Shown: positions 1 through 5,275 of the stretch, piece by piece
Layout of the letters: each line of letters begins with the position of its first letter
How positions within the stretch are numbered: position 1 is the stretch's first letter
Source of the DNA: Syntrophaceae bacterium
GTDB taxonomy: Bacteria > Desulfobacterota > Desulfomonilia > Desulfomonilales > Desulfomonilaceae
Direction of reading: 5' to 3'
NCBI GenBank assembly: GCA_014874425.1
Contig: JACWAG010000342.1
Location: 1 to 6,184, forward strand
Length of the DNA: 6,184 bases
Position numbers and translations under genes: made by a program
The notes under the pieces: model-generated
The model's database searches: none
What the model was told of the DNA's origin: nothing
What the model saw: the letters and a program-made list of their open reading frames with translations, nothing else

Positions 1-52
1 ACTTTGTCCTGTTATATTTCAAATACTAAAAAGTATACTAAATCCGAAGTTT

Positions 53-823
53 TTACAGACCGTTCACAAATCTTTGTGCCGCAGAGTTAAAATCATCGGG
101 GCGTTCCATCATGACCAAGTGGCCAGCGTTTGGAATTACGACCAAACTTGATCTTTTTATCTTGTCAGTCAAAAACTTGGAATATTTTACCGGCGTAAGC
201 ACATCTTCTTGCCCAACCACTATAAGGGTAGGAACAGAAATTTCATGGACACTTTCAATCACGTCAAAGTGGTCACACGCGCTTAGATCTCCGTGGATGA
301 TTAGGGGGTCTGATTTGCCATATTTTTCTCTCATTGATCGACGTAACGAATCTGGGCAGGAAGTTGAAAGACAGTTGTCGGCTAACGCTTGCAGCGCCTT
401 GGTGGGTTCCTGAATAAGTCCTTCGAGCATAGAGGGATATACCCGTAATCGGGCGCCTGCGCCTATTAAACCAATTGCGACCAGCCATGGTTGCGGATGA
501 AGGGCTATCCACTGAGTGATGGCGCTACCTAGAGAGCATCCAATGAGCACAACGCTCTTTAGACCCACGCTTTCAACAAACATCTCCACCCAGTGGGCGT
601 ACATGGAAACTGAATCCTCTCCAGGGGGATCTGACTTGCCATGCCCAGGAAGCTCTAAAGCCATAACAGCGCCAGGCATTTTTAGTCCATCAAGCTGGGC
701 CCGCCAATCCTCCCTGTCCCCACCGGAGCCATGTATAAAAAGCAAAGTTGTCTTGGAAGCGTCAAAGTCAATTGGATTGCTTCCATATCCAATTCGTCTG
801 TCTTGTATGATTAATTCAGGCAT
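53..823 (-). CDS. alpha/beta-hydrolase fold protein, substrate unknown
   Basis: This is a 256-residue alpha/beta-hydrolase of the usual single-domain length for the family. Numbered from the chosen ATG, the HGSGG oxyanion-hole motif is at 31-35, the ELPGHGKSD stretch at 57-65, and the nucleophile elbow GCSLGS at 95-100 with Ser97. The acid is Asp207 in GQEDVLTP and the histidine is His235 in NAGHLVMMERP, so the catalytic triad is complete. There is no signal peptide or membrane segment, so it is probably cytoplasmic. The open frame extends two codons upstream to TTG at 829. The ATG at 823 is preferred because GGAAGG lies 6 nt before it and would abut the TTG directly. It lies 82 bp downstream of glgC and could be co-transcribed with it, but nothing ties its chemistry to glycogen. 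The family includes esterases, C-C hydrolases, haloperoxidase-like and lactonase enzymes, and the sequence alone does not choose among them. The fold assignment is secure. Confidence 0.93.
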   Translation of the reverse strand: MPELIIQDRRIGYGSNPIDFDASKTTLLFIHGSGGDREDWRAQLDGLKMPGAVMALELPGHGKSDPPGEDSVSMYAHWVEMFVESVGLKSVVLIGCSLGSAITQWIALHPQPWLVAIGLIGAGARLRVYPSMLEGLIQEPTKALQALADNCLSTSCPDSLRRSMREKYGKSDPLIIHGDLSACDHFDVIESVHEISVPTLIVVGQEDVLTPVKYSKFLTDKIKRSSLVVIPNAGHLVMMERPDDFNSAAQRFVNGL

Positions 824-829
824 ATCCAA

Positions 830-835
830 CCTTCC
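830..835 (-). promoter_or_regulatory. ribosome binding site deciding the hydrolase start
   Basis: Read on the minus strand, GGAAGG lies 6 nt before the ATG at 823 and directly abuts the TTG at 829. The spacing supports the ATG as the true start. Confidence 0.7.
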
Positions 836-882
836 GGAACCCTTTGACTATTTTACTACGACTCTACTGCTGGACTGTCTGT

Positions 883-903
883 TCATGAGCTTATAACTCA
901 TGA
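883..903 (-). other. 9-bp inverted repeat (hairpin) between glgC and the hydrolase
   Basis: On the minus strand TCATGAGTT is followed by the loop ATA and then AGCTCATGA, giving a 9-bp stem with one G-T wobble. It begins 3 nt after the glgC stop. No T-run follows, so it is not a standard Rho-independent terminator. It could stabilise the 3' end of upstream message, attenuate transcription, or be a protein site. Only the symmetry is directly visible; any role is inference. Confidence 0.5.
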
Positions 904-905
904 GA

Positions 906-2150
906 TCAGTCTAGACTCATGCCTTTTGGGACGACCACTACCCCATCTGGCGAAATGGTAAAACGCTGACGGTCCAGCTCATGGTCATAGCCAATCATCG
1001 ATCCATCCGGAATATAAACCTCATGATCAATAATGGCCTTTTTTACTTTGGCGTCTTTGCCTATTCGACATTTGTCCAACAGAACTGAATCTTCTATTAT
1101 ACTGCGTTCCTCAACGACTACACCATGAGAAAGCGCCGATCGGACAACTTTTGCTCCCGAAACTATGCAACCACCAGATATTATGCAGTTTACTGTCTGC
1201 ACTCCTCCGTGAACACAAGAGCTAGTCGCCTGAGACGCCACTATCTTCGCAGGGGGGACCTGTTCCTGGTATGTCCTTATGGGCCAACCCTGATCGTAAA
1301 GGTTGCATAATGGGGACTCCGAACAGAGATCCATGTTTGCCTGCCAATATGCGTCCAATGTTCCTATATCGCGCCAATAAGCTCCAGATTCGTTATTTGC
1401 TTCTCTAAAACTGTGTACATACACTTTGTTTGATTTTATCATTTTATGAACTATGTCTTTCCCAAAATCATGAGACGACATGGGATCCTTGACATCCCCC
1501 ATTATATTTTTTACCAAAGCTTCGGTACTGAAAATGTAGACTCCCATAGACACAAAAGACTTATCAGGTTTTCCCGGAATAGGTTTTGGGTTGTCAGGTT
1601 TCTCATCCCAGTCCGTAATACGAAAATCATCATCACAACCAATTACGCCAAAGGCCTTGGCTTCATCCCGTGGGGCTTCAACCCCTGCCACCGTAAGGTC
1701 AGCCCCTTTTTCTATGTGAAACGCCAACATGTCATTATAATTCATTTTGTAAACGTGGTCACCGGACAGAATTAATACCCGCTTGGGACGTTCTCTCTGA
1801 AGGATATAGATATTCTGGTAAACGCTATCCGCTGTTCCCCTATACCAACGGTCGACGTTTCTTTGTTGAGGCGGAACACACTCGATGAATTCTCCCAATT
1901 CGTGGTTGAAAATGTTCCAGCCCAATCGGATGTGACGGTCCAAAGAAACGGAGCGGTATTGGGTGAGGACATAAATTCTTCTTATGTCTGAATTCAGGCA
2001 GTTCGACAGAGTAAAATCCACTATCCTGTATATGCCGCCGAATCTGACTGACGGTTTGGCCCTAGCCTTGGTCAAAGGGTAAAGACGTTCTCCCTTCCCA
2101 CCAGCCATGAGTATACACAGAGTGCCCTTCATTTCATTTTTCAGATTCAT
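906..2150 (-). CDS. glgC: glucose-1-phosphate adenylyltransferase (ADP-glucose pyrophosphorylase)
   Basis: GlgC joins ATP and glucose-1-phosphate to give ADP-glucose and pyrophosphate, the first committed step of bacterial glycogen synthesis in the cytoplasm. The 414-residue length is normal. The N-terminal nucleotidyltransferase domain carries MAGGKGERLYPLT at 15-27, RAKPSVRFGG at 30-39, GEFIE at 86-90, PPQQR at 93-97 and WYRGTAD at 102-108. GDHVYK at 130-135 holds Asp131, equivalent to the catalytic Asp of E. coli. EKP at 183-185 holds the glucose-1-phosphate-binding Lys184. HDFGKD is at 227-232 and YWRDIGTLDAYW at 258-269. From about 295 to 400 the sequence is Val/Ile/Gly-rich, as expected for the left-handed beta-helix domain. 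The start ATG overlaps the receiver stop by 4 nt (ATGA). Ribosome-binding candidates are badly spaced (AAGG 11 nt away, TAGG 3 nt away), which suggests translational coupling. No other glg gene is in the window. Alignment from memory indicates that an E. coli activator-site lysine is absent (see findings). Confidence 0.97.
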   Translation of the reverse strand: MNLKNEMKGTLCILMAGGKGERLYPLTKARAKPSVRFGGIYRIVDFTLSNCLNSDIRRIYVLTQYRSVSLDRHIRLGWNIFNHELGEFIECVPPQQRNVDRWYRGTADSVYQNIYILQRERPKRVLILSGDHVYKMNYNDMLAFHIEKGADLTVAGVEAPRDEAKAFGVIGCDDDFRITDWDEKPDNPKPIPGKPDKSFVSMGVYIFSTEALVKNIMGDVKDPMSSHDFGKDIVHKMIKSNKVYVHSFREANNESGAYWRDIGTLDAYWQANMDLCSESPLCNLYDQGWPIRTYQEQVPPAKIVASQATSSCVHGGVQTVNCIISGGCIVSGAKVVRSALSHGVVVEERSIIEDSVLLDKCRIGKDAKVKKAIIDHEVYIPDGSMIGYDHELDRQRFTISPDGVVVVPKGMSLD

Positions 2151-2500
2151 TTGCCTAGCAACCTTTTGATTTCTGCCTTCAGTTTGGATGTGTCAGATGA
2201 TTTCACTACGTATGCGTCAGCTCCCCATGTGGTAAAATCGTCCTTGTAATGACTATAAGCAGTGTTGAGTATAATAGGGATCCCTTTGTCTTTACCCAGG
2301 AGCTTTTCCAGGGTCTCAATCCCATCCATTCCTGGCATTTGAATATCCAAGACTATCAAATCGGGGGGGGCGCCATCCACCTGTTTCAGGGCATCCTTGC
2401 CCGAGTGGGCAAGAGTAACCAAATAGCCCTCGTCTTCGAGTTCCATTTTATAAAGCTCACAGATATGTTTTTCGTCGTCAACAACAAGGATACGTTTCAT
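2147..2500 (-). CDS. stand-alone response regulator receiver domain protein
   Basis: This 117-residue protein is a single CheY-like receiver with no DNA-binding or enzymatic output domain. It starts MKRILVVDDE with the acidic pocket Asp8-Asp9. The phosphoacceptor is Asp52 in VLDIQMPGMDG (50-60). Thr80 in LNTAYS is the switch residue, Tyr97 the aromatic switch, and Lys100 the conserved lysine. Lys100 is followed by Ser (VVKSSD) where most receivers have Pro. It would be phosphorylated by a histidine kinase not encoded in the window and act through protein contact. An upstream in-frame ATG at 2548 exists, but the ATG at 2500 has GAGG 6 nt ahead and begins exactly at the canonical first beta strand. 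Its TGA overlaps the glgC ATG, and the lipoprotein gene ends 63 nt upstream. The overlap suggests co-translation with glgC and possibly a role in controlling glycogen synthesis; that role is inference. Confidence 0.94.
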   Translation of the reverse strand: MKRILVVDDEKHICELYKMELEDEGYLVTLAHSGKDALKQVDGAPPDLIVLDIQMPGMDGIETLEKLLGKDKGIPIILNTAYSHYKDDFTTWGADAYVVKSSDTSKLKAEIKRLLGK

Positions 2501-2506
2501 TTCTCG

Positions 2507-2510
2507 CCTC
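2507..2510 (-). promoter_or_regulatory. ribosome binding site of the receiver gene
   Basis: Minus-strand GAGG lies 6 nt before the ATG at 2500. The alternative ATG at 2548 has no comparable purine run in front of it, so the shorter protein is preferred. Confidence 0.6.
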
Positions 2511-2563
2511 ACGCTCAAATTTGTATTACGGACATGAGCATCTCGCATGAAACAACTTATTAA

Positions 2564-3247
2564 TCATTCTGGATTTTGCGTTACGGATTTTCTCACATCA
2601 TTCCTTATTTTTTCAGACAATTCATTTGCGCCTTGTTTTAGGGCTTTTACCAAAGATTCCGGACTCGTGTTTGCGCTTCGAATTTCTATGACGTAATCCT
2701 TTTTCATCAATTGGCTCTTTCCAACCGATTTAGGCTCGAAATCTATTAACTTAACTTCCACCTCTATTAAACCCGAACCTTTTGCCTTATTCACGACTCC
2801 CTCGAATTTCTTGATCGCTCCTTCCAACGCATATTTGTAGGGAACATTACTCGTTTGATCAACAGCCTTTTGAAAAGCCCCTGAAGACTCCAAGTCCCTG
2901 ATCGCCAACGCTGTCAGCATTGCTGACGGATCTTGGGTCCAAGCATGGCCGCTAACAACTTTAGTCTTAGAATCCTGGTCCGAAATAAGAAGATAATGTG
3001 TGTCAACAGAAGAATCCATTAAAAAACGATATACCATTATAGTATCAGGAATGATTGATTTGTTGCTCGGTTTGGGGGCTGGATAATTTATGGCGTGAAA
3101 TACGATAGCGTCCCTACTCCACAATGCGCAACCGTAAAATGGGATGATAAAAGCAAACAGTAAGAGAACGAGCCATTTCCTGTTAGCGCGGAAATTTGAG
3201 AAATATTGTTTAAGCCCAAGTTTTTGTTCCGACCAAGATTGAACCAT
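2564..3247 (-). CDS. ABC-type transport auxiliary lipoprotein (PqiC/YmbA-like)
   Basis: The 227-residue product fits the ABC-transport auxiliary lipoprotein family, whose members accompany MCE transporters. PqiC, the partner of PqiAB, is an example. A basic, unusually long N-region of about 24 residues is followed by the hydrophobic stretch WLVLLLFAFIIPFY and then Gly-Cys, with Cys40 as the likely lipidated residue. The -3 and -2 positions (Phe, Tyr) are atypical for a lipobox. After the Cys come family-like features: INYPAPKP, a strand-rich VYRF/HYLL region, HAWTQDPSAMLTALAIRDL with SGAFQKAV, a YALEGAIKKFEG strand, and a C-terminal helix. It would sit in the periplasm anchored to a membrane. 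It lies downstream of mlaD and probably serves that transporter, perhaps in place of MlaC as an outer-membrane link. The start is uncertain: GTG at 3253 and ATG at 3247 are in frame and neither has a clear ribosome binding site. Family assignment rests on recalled sequence pattern plus position. Confidence 0.82.
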   Translation of the reverse strand: MVQSWSEQKLGLKQYFSNFRANRKWLVLLLFAFIIPFYGCALWSRDAIVFHAINYPAPKPSNKSIIPDTIMVYRFLMDSSVDTHYLLISDQDSKTKVVSGHAWTQDPSAMLTALAIRDLESSGAFQKAVDQTSNVPYKYALEGAIKKFEGVVNKAKGSGLIEVEVKLIDFEPKSVGKSQLMKKDYVIEIRSANTSPESLVKALKQGANELSEKIRNDVRKSVTQNPE

Positions 3248-3341
3248 ACACACAGGCTAGCCGAGCAAGAAAAAAAAGTCACCTGCTAAAAGGGTTTGAA
3301 CTGTCCCTGTTTTTTGAAACTTAACGCGTTATAAGAAATTT

Positions 3342-3370
3342 ATTTTAATATACTTTTGTTGACTCCGCAA
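3342..3370 (-). promoter_or_regulatory. possible sigma-70-like promoter for the lipoprotein gene
   Basis: In the AT-rich spacer after mlaD the minus strand reads TTGCGG (3370-3365), a 17-nt spacer, and TAAAAT (3347-3342). The -10 matches the consensus at 5 of 6 positions and the -35 at 3 of 6. Transcription from it would leave a leader of roughly 90 nt before the lipoprotein start, and could also serve the receiver and glgC. AT-rich DNA gives such matches by chance. Confidence 0.3.
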
Positions 3371-3397
3371 TTAATGGCGAATCAAAAAGGGGTCCCT

Positions 3398-4270
3398 CTA
3401 TCTGCCCTCGCTTGCTTTTTCGCCAGGCCCGAAGATTATGCTCGATGGTTTGTTCTTAATCATTCTAGTGAAGTCAATCAGATTGTCCGCGCTTCTATCC
3501 AATTTTTGAGTTAACAAACTAATATTATTATCGGTTCTCCGAATCATCCTGTCTGCGTTTCGAACCGTTTCCGTTCCAGCTTGCAAGAACTCATTCATTT
3601 TCTCAATAGTCTTGGCCAAAGACTTCCCTAATTGAGCTTTTGATAAATCATCGTTTAGTTTCCGCGCGGAATCTTTAATTTCCCGTATTGCATCGGCTGC
3701 GTCGGCGCCGATGTTATCGACTTTAGAATCCGACAGAATTTTGTCCAGCTTGGATGAAACTCGTAAGAAATGGTTTGAGATTCTTTCAATATCGAGCGCT
3801 TTGAGCTTTTGGAAAACGTTTTCCAGAGCAGCCCCAATTTCCTTAATATCGGAAGAATAAGTCGGGATGACTCTATAGTGAGGCTTGAAATCCAATTTAA
3901 TTGGTTCCTTATATTGATCCTTGTTGAAAGAATCTATTTCCAGATACTTTAAACCGGTCAACCCAAGTAAATTCATTTTTACACCGAGGTCATCGGTAAC
4001 CTTGAAATTACGGTCAAGTCCCATCACAACTTCAATCAGCCTACCATCAGGCGCCATGCGAATTTTTTTTATCCTACCGACAGGAACACCCCTGAATTTG
4101 ACAGGACTGTCTGATTCCAGGCCCTGGACACTCTCAGAAAAATACGCCACCACTGTCTGGGAATCTTCAAAATATCTTGAAGCTCCCAACCAGATCAGAA
4201 TGGCGACAGTCAACAACAAGATTCCAATAAGAAATATGCCTATCTTAAACTTTGTTGACTGCTTGTGCAT
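3398..4270 (-). CDS. mlaD: MCE-domain lipid transport protein, MlaD family
   Basis: MlaD-type proteins form a periplasmic ring on the MlaEF transporter through which phospholipid passes. This 290-residue protein has a short basic N-terminus (KQSTKFK), one membrane helix at about 10-30, and an MCE domain at about 38-116. Typical signatures are VQGLESDSPVKFRGVPVGRI at 48-67 and LLGLTGLKYLEID at 101-113. From about 135 to 270 the sequence is helical and rich in charged residues, then ends KNKPSSIIFG (272-281). E. coli MlaD is about 180 residues, so this is a long-tailed form, common outside Enterobacteria, whose tail may extend towards the outer membrane or the lipoprotein. The open frame extends upstream to TTG at 4330 and ATG at 4318. 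The ATG at 4270 is chosen because GGGAG lies 6 nt before it and the membrane helix then starts near residue 10, as in the family. It is separated from mlaF by 190 bp, unusually far for partners. Confidence 0.93.
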   Translation of the reverse strand: MHKQSTKFKIGIFLIGILLLTVAILIWLGASRYFEDSQTVVAYFSESVQGLESDSPVKFRGVPVGRIKKIRMAPDGRLIEVVMGLDRNFKVTDDLGVKMNLLGLTGLKYLEIDSFNKDQYKEPIKLDFKPHYRVIPTYSSDIKEIGAALENVFQKLKALDIERISNHFLRVSSKLDKILSDSKVDNIGADAADAIREIKDSARKLNDDLSKAQLGKSLAKTIEKMNEFLQAGTETVRNADRMIRRTDNNISLLTQKLDRSADNLIDFTRMIKNKPSSIIFGPGEKASEGR

Positions 4271-4276
4271 TTTGTT

Positions 4277-4281
4277 CTCCC
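4277..4281 (-). promoter_or_regulatory. ribosome binding site deciding the mlaD start
   Basis: Minus-strand GGGAG lies 6 nt before the ATG at 4270. It supports a start 16 codons inside the next in-frame ATG at 4318. Confidence 0.75.
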
Positions 4282-4324
4282 GCTGTTTACCGTAACTACG
4301 AATCTTATGGGGGTTCATCGCATA

Positions 4325-4379
4325 AAACAATTATGAGCGTCAATTAGAACACTATTAAAATTGTTTCGGCTTTCTAATT
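4325..4379 (-). repeat. two interleaved 8-bp inverted repeats upstream of mlaD
   Basis: Pair A is AATTAGAA at 4342-4349 with TTCTAATT at 4372-4379. Pair B is AAACAATT at 4325-4332 with AATTGTTT at 4359-4366. Both pairs match perfectly and their arms alternate, so as RNA they would compete or form a pseudoknot-like fold. The region is very AT-rich, where about one such 8-bp pair is expected by chance in a spacer this long, so function is unproven. Confidence 0.35.
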
Positions 4380-4405
4380 ATATGAAATTTTAAGAAATCA
4401 GTAAC
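4377..4405 (-). promoter_or_regulatory. possible internal promoter for mlaD
   Basis: A perfect TATAAT (4382-4377) on the minus strand is preceded after 17 nt by GTTACT (4405-4400), a 3-of-6 match to the -35 consensus. Three bases of the -10 overlap an arm of the inverted repeat at 4372-4379, so that repeat could be an operator. The 190-bp spacer between mlaF and mlaD gives room for such an element. The -35 is poor and chance matches are easy in AT-rich DNA. Confidence 0.35.
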
Positions 4406-4460
4406 CTAGGTGATCCTTTAGGTCTGAATACTTTTTCACACACTTGAAACGTTTTTTGTT

Positions 4461-5225
4461 TTAATCGGCGTATCCTCTAAAAAATTCTCTTGTTCTTGGG
4501 TCCGAAGCGCTGTTCTTAAGTTCACTCGGAGGCCCCTCCGCAATCACTGTCTTTTCGATGGGGTCCAACAGAATCGCCCGGTTAGCAATTGCAAACGCGC
4601 TTCTAAGCTCGTGGGTTATTACCACAATTGTAGTCCCCATAGATGAATTGATACCAAGGATAGTTTGATCAAGTTCGGCGCTGGTAAGAGGATCAAGCCC
4701 GGCTGACGGCTCATCAAAAAAGAGGATTTCCGGGTCAAGCGCCATGGCTCTAGCTAAAGCCGCTCTCTTCTGCATGCCCCCACTCAATTCTTCAGGCAAT
4801 TTTCTCGCAGAATCGGATAAACCAACCAGTTCCAGTTTCAAGTAAACCAATTCTCCTATGACATTTTGAGGTAAAGAAGTGAACTGGCGCAGAGGTAAAG
4901 CCACATTATCGGCAACGGTCATAGAGCTGAACAAGGCGCCCGACTGAAAAAGGACGCCAAGTTTTCTCAATATATGCAACTGCGGCTGTTCCGATATTGG
5001 TTCCATTTTTTCGCCGCCATAATAGATTTCGCCTGTCAGCGGTTTTAGCAAACCCACCATTGCCCTGAATAGTGTAGTCTTTCCACATCCTGAACGACCC
5101 ATTACGGCAAAGACTTCGCCCTTGAAAATATCGAACGAAACATTGTGAATTACTATTTCTTCAGCATAGCCCGCTGAAACATTCCTTACGGATATTGCTG
5201 AAACAGAGAGATCTTTGGTCAACAT
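4461..5225 (-). CDS. mlaF: ABC transporter ATPase of the MCE/Mla lipid transport system
   Basis: MlaF is the cytoplasmic ATPase that drives phospholipid movement by the MlaE permease. The 254-residue protein has every nucleotide-binding motif: Walker A GRSGCGKTT at 43-51, Q-loop Gln94 in LFQSGALFSSMTV (92-104), signature LSGGM at 147-151, Walker B ILFFDEP at 167-173, D-loop SAGLDP at 174-179 and switch His205 in VVITHE. The LFQSGALFSS stretch and the signature followed by QKRAALARA are typical of the MlaF/Ttg2A branch rather than of amino-acid or sugar importers. It begins 50 bp after the mlaE stop, and the adjacent MlaE and MlaD genes fix its role. No clear ribosome binding site precedes the ATG, and no better in-frame start with one was seen. 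The gene is intact. Confidence 0.95.
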   Translation of the reverse strand: MLTKDLSVSAISVRNVSAGYAEEIVIHNVSFDIFKGEVFAVMGRSGCGKTTLFRAMVGLLKPLTGEIYYGGEKMEPISEQPQLHILRKLGVLFQSGALFSSMTVADNVALPLRQFTSLPQNVIGELVYLKLELVGLSDSARKLPEELSGGMQKRAALARAMALDPEILFFDEPSAGLDPLTSAELDQTILGINSSMGTTIVVITHELRSAFAIANRAILLDPIEKTVIAEGPPSELKNSASDPRTREFFRGYAD

Positions 5226-5275
5226 AGCGTCTTTGTGCTAAAGCGTTTATTCATAACGTAATGTCGTTTCGAAAT

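Noticed and set aside
23..36. Hairpin ATACT-AAAA-AGTAT downstream of the hydrolase
   Set aside because: It is a 5-bp AT-rich stem with no following long T-run, expected by chance in this composition; not called as a terminator.
841..870. TAAAAT as a -10 box for a hydrolase promoter
   Set aside because: No acceptable -35 hexamer is found 16 to 18 nt upstream; co-transcription with glgC is as likely.
3384..3415. Possible Rho-independent terminator after mlaD (GGG...CCCC followed by TTTTT on the minus strand)
   Set aside because: The only stems are 4 bp with either a 2-nt or about 13-nt loop, too weak to call.
3921..4295. Open frame of about 124 codons on the plus strand opposite mlaD
   Set aside because: It lies wholly antisense to a well-supported MCE gene and shows no recognisable family or domain. 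The same holds for the plus-strand frames opposite the hydrolase, glgC and the receiver.
4271..4330. N-terminal extension of MlaD from TTG at 4330 or ATG at 4318
   Set aside because: The extension is basic and low in family resemblance. The internal ATG at 4270 has a well-placed GGGAG and gives the usual short cytoplasmic N-terminus.
4402..4411. Palindrome ACCTAGGT in the mlaF-mlaD spacer
   Set aside because: Eight symmetric bases with no extended arms and no partner copy seen; no support for a binding site.
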